Notes under the pieces: model-generated | The model's input: only the letters and a program-made list of their open reading frames with translations | What the model was told of the DNA's origin: nothing | The model's database searches: none | Program-made: the position numbers and the translations under genes | Source: an uncultured Granulosicoccaceae bacterium | GTDB lineage: Bacteria > Pseudomonadota > Gammaproteobacteria > Granulosicoccales > Granulosicoccaceae | Direction of reading: 5' to 3' | Assembly (NCBI GenBank): GCA_938035125.1 | Contig: CALHNS010000074.1 | Coordinates: 1-57,259 of the forward strand | Length of the DNA: 57,259 bases | Shown: positions 9,509 through 18,109 of the stretch, in pieces | Position numbering within the stretch: the first letter of the stretch is position 1 | How the letters are laid out: the number at the start of each line of letters is the position of its first letter

Positions 9509-10161
9509 TTAAGCGTCCAGGTTTCCAGTTCATCAAACTGATTGTCAGTGGTGGTGCGCTGAGTGATGGTTAACTGGTGGTTTATTCGTTTTACTTCTGT
9601 AACTCTTATTCGGTTATAAAATACTAAATCATCATTACTTTGCGGATGAAAAATCCTTTGAGCTGCGATAAGCCCGTCGCCAGCTGTGTTAATTTGCCAT
9701 TCGTGGTTCGGCGGCAGCTCTAATCGAACTACGCGAAGTATGGGTTGGTTGGTATTCTCAGCTTCTGCATTAAAGCGCCATCCACGACGTTCATTGCCTT
9801 GACGATTGACATGGTCTAAATCGAAATCGCGAGTTCGAACTCGCACTGTGCTGGATGAACCCACGCAGTCAACAATATTCAGCGTGCCATCGTCAAAACG
9901 ATTGCTGTTTACGTCGTTAAGCAAATTCACGGCGTGTTGTGGCCAATCACTAACCATCAAACGCTGGTCGGTATGCACAACCATGCTGGTTTCAGGAATG
10001 TGGGTTTCTTTGATGATTTTTTTATTGCGAACAAAGCGTGCCTGGCAAGTGGCCTGTGTAATTGTTGCGCTATTTAGCTGTATTTCAGCCGATGAGTGTC
10101 CAGTGCTTAACCCAGCGGCTACAATGACTGCCGTGGCAGATATTTTTAGCAATTTGATCAT
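9505..10161 (-). CDS. Exported protein of unknown function
   Basis: 218 residues that I do not recognise. A clear Sec signal peptide (KLLK then a hydrophobic run, likely cleavage near residue 25 after SSA) predicts a periplasmic or secreted protein. The mature part has two Cys residues (about 39 and 99) that could form a disulfide, is rich in beta-type alternation and Arg/Asn, and has no membrane segment, lipobox or catalytic motif I can identify. It stands alone on its strand and converges on lysS with a 4-bp overlap of stop codons. Confidence 0.7.
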   Translation of the reverse strand: MIKLLKISATAVIVAAGLSTGHSSAEIQLNSATITQATCQARFVRNKKIIKETHIPETSMVVHTDQRLMVSDWPQHAVNLLNDVNSNRFDDGTLNIVDCVGSSSTVRVRTRDFDLDHVNRQGNERRGWRFNAEAENTNQPILRVVRLELPPNHEWQINTAGDGLIAAQRIFHPQSNDDLVFYNRIRVTEVKRINHQLTITQRTTTDNQFDELETWTLN

Positions 10162-10356
10162 ACGAGTAGGCTAAGCTGTGGCGTTGAAAAACGGTAGCGC
10201 TCAGCTCTCATTTTTGGTGTAAGAATTGTGCACTGCCACACGAACTGCTCATTGCATCGGTTTTGAGCTTAAAGACGCACGGCTTGTGTCGGTGCCATAA
10301 CGAGTGTTAGCTCACGATTTTTAGCTTTCCATTTTTAGCTTTCGATTTATTAAACC
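10162..10356. other. Divergent intergenic region with a 14-bp tandem duplication
   Basis: 195 bp between the minus-strand exported protein and the plus-strand thioesterase, so promoters for both should lie here. At 10317-10344 the 14-mer atttttagctttcc/g occurs twice in tandem just before the thioesterase start. I see no convincing -35/-10 pair. Confidence 0.5.
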
Positions 10357-10896
10357 ATGAAATACTATATCCGGCTCCTGATTCTTCTCATGGTGTCACC
10401 GTTTCGCAAACCAGTGCCTGTACTAGGCCCCTGTGTTACCAAGCTTCGCGTGTGGCCAAACGATTTAGATGTGTTCATGCACATGAACAATGGCGCCTAC
10501 CTCACCATCATGGATTTAGCCCGCACTGATGCGGTGATTCGATCTGGCATGATGAAGGAATTATGGAAACGTAAGTGGTATCCCGTGGTTGCAGCAGAAA
10601 CCATTCGATTCAAAAAACCACTGAAATTATTCCAACGTTATGAAATTGAAACAGAAGTTGTTTGTTGGGATCACAAAGCATTTTATTTGGTGCAAACTTT
10701 TTATCGCAATGAAAAGTTTTTAGCCAAAGCCGTGGTAGAAGCGCGATTTTTATCAATGCGTGGGCGCAAGATTAAGGCGAACGAAATTCTTACCATGGTT
10801 GATTATTCAGAACCGTCGCCGCCTATGCCAGATTGGATTGCCGATTGGCAGCGCGCACAACCTGCGATGAGTGGAATTGAATACATTGAAGAGTAA
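10357..10896 (+). CDS. Hotdog-fold acyl-CoA thioesterase-like protein
   Basis: 179 residues. A short hydrophobic N-terminus (residues 4-15) may anchor it to the membrane. The conserved segment DLDVFMHMNNGAYL at about residues 40-55 is the 4HBT/YbgC-type active-site signature (Asp and the H-x-NN-x-x-Y motif). The length and the basic, membrane-proximal N-terminus resemble THEM6-like and YbgC-like thioesterases. It probably hydrolyses an acyl-CoA or acyl-ACP; the chain is unknown. It is 6 bp upstream of the ABC permease, so it may be co-transcribed with the exporter. Confidence 0.8.
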   Translation: MKYYIRLLILLMVSPFRKPVPVLGPCVTKLRVWPNDLDVFMHMNNGAYLTIMDLARTDAVIRSGMMKELWKRKWYPVVAAETIRFKKPLKLFQRYEIETEVVCWDHKAFYLVQTFYRNEKFLAKAVVEARFLSMRGRKIKANEILTMVDYSEPSPPMPDWIADWQRAQPAMSGIEYIEE

Positions 10897-10902
10897 TCCA
10901 TA

Positions 10903-11715
10903 ATGCAAACGTTGGCCATTGCCCAACACGAAGTGCTGAAACTATTCGGCACACGAAGAGGTTGGATGTCGATTGCCGCCTTTTTATTGGTGTGGGGCAT
11001 TATTTTAGCCTTCGTTATCGAGCCTGCCGCGCGTTTCTTATCAAATGAAGACACTGGCGGTTTAATCGCCTTATTGTTCGGTGATAGGGCACAGCAATTA
11101 GCGAACAGCTGGGGCAATTTGGAAGTATCGCTGTATTGGTTAGTGGCGCTTTATGTGTTGCCGTTTTTTGCCATTTTGTTCTCTGCTGATCAAATGGCGT
11201 CAGATCGCTCGCGCGGAACATTGCGTTATTTATTACTGCGTTGTGGTCGATTCACCTTGTTTTTTTCGCGCTTTTTAGGCCAACTTTTTATCATGTTATT
11301 GCTGGTGCTGCTCACCTATGCAGCCTCCATGGCCTTAACTGCTGTGCATTCTCCAGAGCGCGCCTTGGATATGCTGCCTGTGGCTGCACCTGTTATTGTA
11401 AATTTATGGCTGGTGTTAATGCCTTATGTGGCGTTAATGGCGCTGTTGTCGGTATTGGCAAGTTCGTCTAAACAAGCCATTGTGTATTCTGTCATTGGCT
11501 GGATCGTATTGTGGCTGTTAATCCGATACGTGCAAAACCGATTTGAACTGTCCAGTTGGGTGGGCCTTCTAGACTGGGTCATGCCCGGTGCTCAAATCCA
11601 AGCGTTGCTGCGCTTAAGTCATTGGGATGCTTTGCAGCTTGCACCCATACCCATCGCGCACACCGTTGTGTTGTTAGTGCTAGGGGCGTTCTTTATGTGG
11701 AAGCGCGATCTATGA
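10903..11715 (+). CDS. ABC-2 type exporter permease subunit
   Basis: 270 residues with about six hydrophobic spans (near 22-42, 80-100, 125-150, 165-185, 195-212, 250-266). The middle contains the ABC2_membrane feature ADQMASDRSRGTLRYLLLRC, which resembles the coupling segment of NosY-like permeases. The stop overlaps the start of the ATPase gene (ATGA), so the two are translationally coupled and form one transporter. Substrate not determinable from sequence. Confidence 0.85.
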   Translation: MQTLAIAQHEVLKLFGTRRGWMSIAAFLLVWGIILAFVIEPAARFLSNEDTGGLIALLFGDRAQQLANSWGNLEVSLYWLVALYVLPFFAILFSADQMASDRSRGTLRYLLLRCGRFTLFFSRFLGQLFIMLLLVLLTYAASMALTAVHSPERALDMLPVAAPVIVNLWLVLMPYVALMALLSVLASSSKQAIVYSVIGWIVLWLLIRYVQNRFELSSWVGLLDWVMPGAQIQALLRLSHWDALQLAPIPIAHTVVLLVLGAFFMWKRDL

Positions 11716-12626
11716 GCGTTGTGTTCACAGAAAACTTAGACAAGCGTTTCGGATCGGTTAAAGCGCTGAATAAATTAGATTTAAGCCTTGACGCTGGTGA
11801 ACCCATCGCACTCATTGGGCCGAATGGTGCGGGTAAAACAACCTTGTTTAGTGTGTTGTGCGGCTATTTGCGCCCAAGTTCTGGCACCGTGAAAGTGCTG
11901 GGTGAACAGCCTGGCTCTTCTGCTCTGATAGGACGCGTAACGTCCATGCCGCAAGATGCTCTAATGGATCCGCATTTTAGTGTGGGTCGGCAGTTAACAC
12001 ATTACGCGCGTTTGCAAGGGCTATCAAAAAAAGCTGCGAAACTGGATAAAGATCGTGTGTTAGATATTGTTCAGCTTTCTGAGGCATCGACAATGAAGCC
12101 AGAAGCACTTAGCCATGGCATGCGAAAACGCATTGCGTTGGCGCAAGCGTTATTGGGAAAGCCCGAGTTAGTATTATTGGATGAGCCCACAGCGGGAATC
12201 GATCCACCAAACGTAAAAATTATTCGCGATTTAGTATCTGAATTAAGTGATTCCATTACCTTTATTGTCAGTTCGCACAACTTAGATGAGCTAGAGCGGC
12301 TGTGTAAAAGCGTTGTGTATCTAGAACAAGGTGAATTGAAGCAAACCGGTTCAGTAAACGCTCAATCTGATGATCAAGATACTTTCTTAACCGTTCGCTT
12401 AGCAGCCAATAGCGACGACAATGCATTTGCAGCAATGGCCAAAGCCGTGCCGGGTGTGCACTCCGTGACGCGACTCGCGCAAGGTGATTTTCGAATACAT
12501 TGCGATCACCATGCAGTGGTTGATGAGCCAATACTTGCGCGTATGCGCGAGGAAGGAATTAAGTATCGGCAGTTGGTGCGCGGTAGAAGTTTAGAAGACA
12601 GGCTTTATGGTGGGGCAGGTAGCTGA
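11712..12626 (+). CDS. ABC exporter ATP-binding subunit
   Basis: 304 residues from ATG 11712; a longer in-frame opening from 11556 would run inside the permease gene and was not used. It has Walker A GPNGAGKTT, a signature loop reading LSHGMRKRIALAQ (LSGGQ replaced by LSHGM), Walker B LVLLDEPTAGID and a switch His in SSHNLDEL. The C-terminal 85 residues match the accessory domain of CcmA/NosF-like ATPases. Start overlaps the permease stop by 4 bp. Confidence 0.92.
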   Translation: MSVVFTENLDKRFGSVKALNKLDLSLDAGEPIALIGPNGAGKTTLFSVLCGYLRPSSGTVKVLGEQPGSSALIGRVTSMPQDALMDPHFSVGRQLTHYARLQGLSKKAAKLDKDRVLDIVQLSEASTMKPEALSHGMRKRIALAQALLGKPELVLLDEPTAGIDPPNVKIIRDLVSELSDSITFIVSSHNLDELERLCKSVVYLEQGELKQTGSVNAQSDDQDTFLTVRLAANSDDNAFAAMAKAVPGVHSVTRLAQGDFRIHCDHHAVVDEPILARMREEGIKYRQLVRGRSLEDRLYGGAGS

Positions 12627-12733
12627 TCAAATAATCTAACCGATTGATTGTGCCTTCCAAACAATCTGCGCGAAGTTAACTCGTGCAGTAACTTCTGCAG
12701 TAACCGCGGAAATACAGTAGTACTCACCTTTGT

Positions 12734-13951
12734 TCAATTCGCCGTGCTTAACCGGCTGGTAATAGCCAGCGTACCCGTCAATGTGCGATGAACAGGACAT
12801 TTATCAGCAATTTCCATCAGCCGCTTACGCTGATCATCGGTTAAATCGCCAATAAATTCTAATTCTCGTTCAATCACATCCAGCTGCTTAGGCTTGTCTT
12901 CACATTCTTCGCAATCGGTTTGGTGTGTGCGCGAATGTTTCAAGCGAATGTTCACATCTTCTAGTGGCCATTTTTTACGCTCAGCGTACATGCGAACCGT
13001 CATTGCGCTGCAACTGCCCACAGCGGCCAATAAATGCTCGTAAGGGTCAGGCCCTGCGTTTTTACCACCAACACGCACCGGTTCATCAGAAATCCAGTGA
13101 TGCGAATCGCTGTGCATGTCTAACATGAATTTGTGGTCACGTTCTGATACAAACACCTCTCCTGAATCGAGTTTGGGTGAAGTATTTTTTTCTTCAGGAA
13201 GAAACCTCGTGGCCCATGAGGAAATCACTTCTGCCACATAAGTAGAATCTTTGGCTTTGGATAACAGATGATCGGCATTGCCCAAGCTAACAAAACTTTT
13301 TGGATGCGTAGCTGAGATGTAAATTCGCTCGGCTTCGCGAATATCAACCGTGCCATCCGACGGCGAGTGCATGACTAAGAGGTCAGGTTTTAGTTTGCGA
13401 ATCTCTTCCACGGATGTGGATCGAATATCGTCCAAGAATTGTTTTTGAATGGTGAAAGGGCGGCCTGCCAAACTGACTTCAGCCTCACCTTCGCGTTCGA
13501 TGGTTTCAATATCGCAGTGAAATTGGTGCGCTACGTGTTGCGCATCCGCTGGTGAGCCGATAGTGACAACACCTTGGCATTCGGGCACTTGTAGGGCCGC
13601 TCGTAAAGTGGCCGTACCGCCTAAGCTGTGCCCAACCATTAAGGCAGGTGCCTCATAATGTTCGCGCAAGAAATCGGCTGCCTTAACCATGTCTTTGACA
13701 TTGGACGAAAAGTTAGTGTTGGCAAAATCTCCTTCACTATGGCCAATGCCGGTAAAGTCAAAACGCATCACACCAAACCCGCGCTTAACCAGTTCTCTGG
13801 ATATGCGAGAGGCGGCGACGATGTCTTTACCGCAGGTAAAGCAATGCGCGAACAGTGCGAAGGCCAGTGGTTCTTTGTCGGGCATTTCCACAAGGCCTGC
13901 TAATGCTGCGTCAATGCCACCGGTAAATTTAACTTTGTCTCGTTGTGGCAT
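12734..13951 (-). CDS. Alpha/beta hydrolase fused to an OsmC-family peroxide reductase domain
   Basis: 405 residues. Residues 1-255 are an alpha/beta hydrolase: the nucleophile elbow GHSLGG is at about 107-112, an acid is likely near DGTVD, and the His lies in NADHLL. Residues 270-400 are an OsmC/Ohr-like domain with GPDPYEHLLAAVGSCSAMT and the second conserved Cys in DKCPVHRTL, the two-cysteine peroxidatic arrangement. Similar fusions are known in other bacteria and are usually called bifunctional hydrolase/OsmC proteins. A role in handling organic or lipid peroxides is an inference. Stands alone on the minus strand. Confidence 0.9.
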   Translation of the reverse strand: MPQRDKVKFTGGIDAALAGLVEMPDKEPLAFALFAHCFTCGKDIVAASRISRELVKRGFGVMRFDFTGIGHSEGDFANTNFSSNVKDMVKAADFLREHYEAPALMVGHSLGGTATLRAALQVPECQGVVTIGSPADAQHVAHQFHCDIETIEREGEAEVSLAGRPFTIQKQFLDDIRSTSVEEIRKLKPDLLVMHSPSDGTVDIREAERIYISATHPKSFVSLGNADHLLSKAKDSTYVAEVISSWATRFLPEEKNTSPKLDSGEVFVSERDHKFMLDMHSDSHHWISDEPVRVGGKNAGPDPYEHLLAAVGSCSAMTVRMYAERKKWPLEDVNIRLKHSRTHQTDCEECEDKPKQLDVIERELEFIGDLTDDQRKRLMEIADKCPVHRTLTGTLAITSRLSTAN

Positions 13952-14002
13952 GGTTTGAATTTATGTCCGTTAAGTGGTGAATGTTCAGAAATTTTGCAAG
14001 GC

Positions 14003-14632
14003 TTAGTCGGTTGAAGTCGGTGAGGGTTCATCCAGTTTAAGTGCTTGTATTAATGCGTTCATAATATGGTCAACTAACAAGGGTTGTGCATCGGCCGTTG
14101 GGTGAACACCATCTCGTTGAAAATAATCGCGCTCGGTGGCAATCGGTTCTAAAAAGAAGGGCACTAACGCAGCACCTGTGGCATCAGCCACCTTTTGATA
14201 AATCGCAGCAAATCGACGTGTGTAGGCAGCCCCATAGTTTGTCGGTATTTGCATCCCTAGTAAAAGAACTGAGGCGCCAGCGGCTTCACTGATCTGCACC
14301 ATAGCCGTAAGATTTTCGCGCATGTCTTTTAAAGAATAGCCGCGCAGGCCATCATTTCCGCCCAATTCTATAATGACTAAATCGGGTTCGAACCGATCCA
14401 GTGCTTCAGGCAAACGGCTTAAGCCCCCACTGGTGGTGTCACCGCTGATGCTTGCGTTAACGAATTTAATGTCATTGTTTTGTTCCTTCAATTCATTTTG
14501 CGCTAAATTCACCCAGCCGTCCTTCTCGGCAAGGCCATAGGCGGCGCTAAGGCTGTCTCCCACCACCAAAACGGTGCTTGACCATGCAGGAAATGAGAAC
14601 AGCAGCATAAATAATGTGAATAGCAGTCGCAT
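14003..14632 (-). CDS. tesA: GDSL-family arylesterase / multifunctional lysophospholipase TesA
   Basis: 209 residues with a Sec signal peptide (residues 1-18, cleavage after AWS). The SGNH hydrolase blocks are complete: VVGDSLSAAYG (Ser), a Gly in block II, GGNDGLRG (Asn) and DGVHPTADAQ (Asp/His). This is TesA, a periplasmic esterase, thioesterase and lysophospholipase. It is transcribed divergently from the YbbA-type ABC ATPase, the same arrangement as tesA-ybbA in E. coli, which supports the name. Confidence 0.93.
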   Translation of the reverse strand: MRLLFTLFMLLFSFPAWSSTVLVVGDSLSAAYGLAEKDGWVNLAQNELKEQNNDIKFVNASISGDTTSGGLSRLPEALDRFEPDLVIIELGGNDGLRGYSLKDMRENLTAMVQISEAAGASVLLLGMQIPTNYGAAYTRRFAAIYQKVADATGAALVPFFLEPIATERDYFQRDGVHPTADAQPLLVDHIMNALIQALKLDEPSPTSTD

Positions 14633-14875
14633 GGGCTCTACTTGAATCGAGTTCGAATTAACTTAGTATGTCAGATGGGCCGCTGGGGCGCGAGTTCAGG
14701 CTAAGTCCAGGGTATTTTTGTGCGCTAACGCCTGTGTTGGAGCCTAGCGGTTACCAATGTGCGTGAATTCTCAAGCTTTCTTCCTGTCATAGACTGACTT
14801 GAGCTCTCAAGGGGGATTTTACGTACTTGTAAATATCCCATGCATTTCTTTACTTGAACGCACGCACCACTAACT
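14633..14875. promoter_or_regulatory. Divergent tesA / ybbA promoter region
   Basis: 243 bp between divergent starts. It contains an interrupted palindrome ttgagctctcaa (14799-14810) and a further tctcaag copy near 14770. Neither promoter can be assigned with confidence. Confidence 0.4.
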
Positions 14876-15592
14876 GTGACTGAGACTGAATTGAATACCT
14901 CTGCAGAATCCCAAACGCCAGTGTCTTCCCCGCTGATCGCAACCGATATCGTCAAACGAGTGTCGGGTCCAACCGGTGATATGACCATTTTGCATGGTGT
15001 TAGCATGCAGGCCGATGCAGGTGAGGCGGTGGCTATTGTCGGACCATCTGGCTCAGGGAAATCCACCTTGTTAGGCATATTGGCAGGGCTTGATTCACCC
15101 ACAGAAGGGGTGGTCACTATGCAAGGCCAACCACTTACCGATTTGGATGAAGATGGCCGAGCTAAACTACGTGCCCAGTCAGTTGGTTTTGTATTCCAAT
15201 CGTTTCAATTATTACCGGGGCTGTCGGCTTTAGAAAACGTAATGTTGCCGTTGGAATTAACCCAACAAGACAACGTTAAAGAGCGTGCCATGACGGTATT
15301 GGACGAGGTGGGTTTATCCCATCGTGCTTCACATCATCCCCTACAGTTATCCGGTGGTGAACAACAACGAGTGGCCGTGGCGCGCGCGTTTGTATCAAAA
15401 CCTACGTTACTGTTTGCCGATGAACCGACAGGCAATCTTGACAGCGCAACCGGTGATCGCATAACTGAACTGATGTTTGATATGCGAAAAAGTGTTAACG
15501 CAGCCTTGGTTTTGGTCACCCACGATGATGAGCTGGCGGCAAGCTGTAATCGCAGGCTTCGAATGAACGATGGTCGGTTGAGCGAACTATGA
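14876..15592 (+). CDS. ybbA: YbbA-type ABC transporter ATP-binding protein
   Basis: 238 residues from a GTG start. It has Walker A GPSGSGKST, the signature LSGGEQQRVAVARA, Walker B LLFADEPTGNLDS and a switch His in VTHDDELA: a LolD/MacB-class ATPase. Its partner permease follows with a 4-bp overlap (ATGA). With tesA divergent upstream, this is the YbbA-YbbP system, a mechanotransmission-type ABC complex. Its exact substrate is not settled; export or extraction of lipids from the inner membrane has been proposed for the family. Confidence 0.9.
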   Translation: MTETELNTSAESQTPVSSPLIATDIVKRVSGPTGDMTILHGVSMQADAGEAVAIVGPSGSGKSTLLGILAGLDSPTEGVVTMQGQPLTDLDEDGRAKLRAQSVGFVFQSFQLLPGLSALENVMLPLELTQQDNVKERAMTVLDEVGLSHRASHHPLQLSGGEQQRVAVARAFVSKPTLLFADEPTGNLDSATGDRITELMFDMRKSVNAALVLVTHDDELAASCNRRLRMNDGRLSEL

Positions 15593-18078
15593 CTCGAGGA
15601 CAACAGTTTGGCTTTGCGCTAAAAGCGTTAAAGCGAGATTTATCAGCTGGTGAGCTTCGTGTGCTTGCCCTGGCGTTAATTGTTGCTGTGGCATCGGTTA
15701 CCGCTGTTGGCTTTTTCACAGACCGCGTTGGCCGAGCCGTGGAAAGACAAGCCGCTGATGTCTTAGCCGCTGATTTAATAGCAAGTTCAGGTTTTCCTGT
15801 TAAACAAGAATGGTTAGATGAAGCTCAGAAGCGCGGTGTGGATACCGCGATGCACACGCGATTTCCAAGTGTTGTCATTAACGATGATGATGAATCTCAG
15901 CTTGTTGCTGTAAAAGCGGTATCAGCTGGTTACCCCTTACGAGGGGCATTGAAACTTGCCACTTTGGATAACCCAACAGAGCTTGCCAATTTAGCAACGC
16001 CTGCAAAAGGTACGGCATGGATTGATCCGCAGTTACGAGACATTCTGCAGTTAAGCCAAGGTGCAACGCTTGCACTGGGTGCAAAAGATTTTGTGGTGGA
16101 GCGCATCATCACGTTTGAACCCGATGCCGGGGAGAACGTAATGGAATTATCCCCTCGGGTTATGATTCATATTGATGACTTAGAAGGTGCTGAACTTCTC
16201 ACAGAAGGTAGCCGAGCTCGCTACAGCTTATTAATGGCAGGAGAAGAGGCGGCGGTTGATGGCATGAGTGAATGGATGTCTGATAATTTTGCCACCGATG
16301 CTCGCATACAAAGTGTTCGCGACAGTGGCCCACAATTACAACGAGCTTTAGGACGGGCTGAAAAATTTCTGGGTTTGGCATCTGTAGTTACTGTGTTGCT
16401 AGCAGGGGCGGCTATAGCATTAGCCGTTCGCCACTTTGCTTATCGTCAGGCTGATGCCAGTGCCGTGCTAAGAACCCTTGGTGCTAGCCGAGAAGATGTC
16501 ATTGTGTGGTTAGTTATTCGATTGGCGTTGGTGGCAACGATTGCCAGTATTATCGGTGTCACTATCGGTTGGTTTGCGCAGCTGGTGTTAGCGAATTTCT
16601 TATCCACTTGGTTCAGCCTTGAATTGCCCGCACCTGGAATCAAGCCGCCCATCGTCGGAACATTAACCGCGTTCATCACCTTAGCTGGGTTTGGCTTATT
16701 ACCGGTAATTAAAGCAGGCCAAGTGCCGGTTATGCGGGTGTTGCAACGTGACTATTCTGGCTTGCAAACAGGTTCTATCATCACAGCTGTTTTAGCACTA
16801 GCCGCCACGTTTTGCGTGGTGTGGTTATTGTCGGGTGACTTATTGCTTAGCGCCATTGTTGTGCTGGGTGTGGTCGCCATGCTAAGTGTGTTTGCGCTGT
16901 TTGGTAAGTACATGATTCGCGCGGTTCGAACATTGGCAGGGGCTCGTTTTAGGTTAAGCGTTGCGGGGCTTGAACGCCGAGCATCAAGCAGTGTGGTGCA
17001 ACTGTCGGCGTTTGCGATGGGAATTATGGCGCTCCTGCTAATTGCCATAGTTCGTGTAGATATACTGTCTGCTTGGGAGCGTGACTTACCCGAAGACGCC
17101 CCTAATGTGTTTGTGGTTAACATCCAACCTGAACAAGTAGACGGCTTTGGTGCTCGTTTAACTGACCAAGGTATTCAAAGTAACGGATTCTTTCCCATGG
17201 TTCGTGCCCGCATCGCAGCTTTTAACGGTGAATCCATCATAAAAGAGGTTATGAGTGAGCGTGAAGAGCGCCGCGCACGCCGAGAATACAACTTAACTTA
17301 TGCGAATGAATTACCGGCTGCGAACGAGATTGTGGACGGGCAATGGTGGTCAGCTGAAGAAGAGGGTAACTTCTTATCCATTGAAGAAGAGTGGGCGAAT
17401 GAATATAACTACCAAGTGGGTGACACCATCACCTTCAAAGTGGCGGGGGTAGAAACCACAGGAACCATTAAAAACCTACGCAAAGTAGATTGGGAATCCT
17501 TCCAGGTAAACTTCTTTGTGGTGGCATCGCCTTCTATGTTGAACGATTTTCCGCAAACCTTTGTATCCAGCTTTTATTTAAGTGACGATTTCTCCAAAGC
17601 CACATCGGTATGGGCCAGAGAATTTCCCGGCATTGCCACCCTAGACATCGGAGCCATTGTGGATCGAATAAAAACGCTCATGGACCGAGCCTCTTTAGCG
17701 GTGGAGTACGTCTTCTTCTTTACGTTACTCGCAGGCACTTGTGTGTTGTTGGCAGCCGTGCAAAGCAGCCAAGGCGAGCGCATTCGCGAATCGGCATTAC
17801 TGCGTGCGTTAGGGGCATCGCATCAACAAGTGCGACATGCCGTGGTGGCTGAATTTGCCATCTTAGGCACTATCGCTGGATTTTTAGCAGCGTTTTTTGC
17901 CACCATCATTGCTTGGGGATTAAGCCGTGAGGTATTCGAGCTGCCTTTTTCAGTGAACCCCAGTTTGTGGTTGTTTGGCGTTGTAGGCGGCGCTGTGGGT
18001 ATTAGCATTGCAGGTTATCTAGCCACTCGCAAAGTGTTACACACACCACCCATTGTGGCGTTGCGTAATACAGGCTAG
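15589..18078 (+). CDS. YbbP-like FtsX-family ABC permease
   Basis: 829 residues. One N-terminal transmembrane helix (about 25-45) precedes a large periplasmic region. Two FtsX membrane modules follow (about 260-370 and 700-820), with four more helices between 390 and 490. The repeated AVLRTLGAS / SALLRALGAS motifs, one per FtsX module, identify the family and its internal duplication. It is coupled to ybbA by overlapping start and stop. Confidence 0.9.
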   Translation: MTRGQQFGFALKALKRDLSAGELRVLALALIVAVASVTAVGFFTDRVGRAVERQAADVLAADLIASSGFPVKQEWLDEAQKRGVDTAMHTRFPSVVINDDDESQLVAVKAVSAGYPLRGALKLATLDNPTELANLATPAKGTAWIDPQLRDILQLSQGATLALGAKDFVVERIITFEPDAGENVMELSPRVMIHIDDLEGAELLTEGSRARYSLLMAGEEAAVDGMSEWMSDNFATDARIQSVRDSGPQLQRALGRAEKFLGLASVVTVLLAGAAIALAVRHFAYRQADASAVLRTLGASREDVIVWLVIRLALVATIASIIGVTIGWFAQLVLANFLSTWFSLELPAPGIKPPIVGTLTAFITLAGFGLLPVIKAGQVPVMRVLQRDYSGLQTGSIITAVLALAATFCVVWLLSGDLLLSAIVVLGVVAMLSVFALFGKYMIRAVRTLAGARFRLSVAGLERRASSSVVQLSAFAMGIMALLLIAIVRVDILSAWERDLPEDAPNVFVVNIQPEQVDGFGARLTDQGIQSNGFFPMVRARIAAFNGESIIKEVMSEREERRARREYNLTYANELPAANEIVDGQWWSAEEEGNFLSIEEEWANEYNYQVGDTITFKVAGVETTGTIKNLRKVDWESFQVNFFVVASPSMLNDFPQTFVSSFYLSDDFSKATSVWAREFPGIATLDIGAIVDRIKTLMDRASLAVEYVFFFTLLAGTCVLLAAVQSSQGERIRESALLRALGASHQQVRHAVVAEFAILGTIAGFLAAFFATIIAWGLSREVFELPFSVNPSLWLFGVVGGAVGISIAGYLATRKVLHTPPIVALRNTG

Positions 18079-18109
18079 TATGAAATATTATGCTCGCTAG
18101 ATCCTTGCA

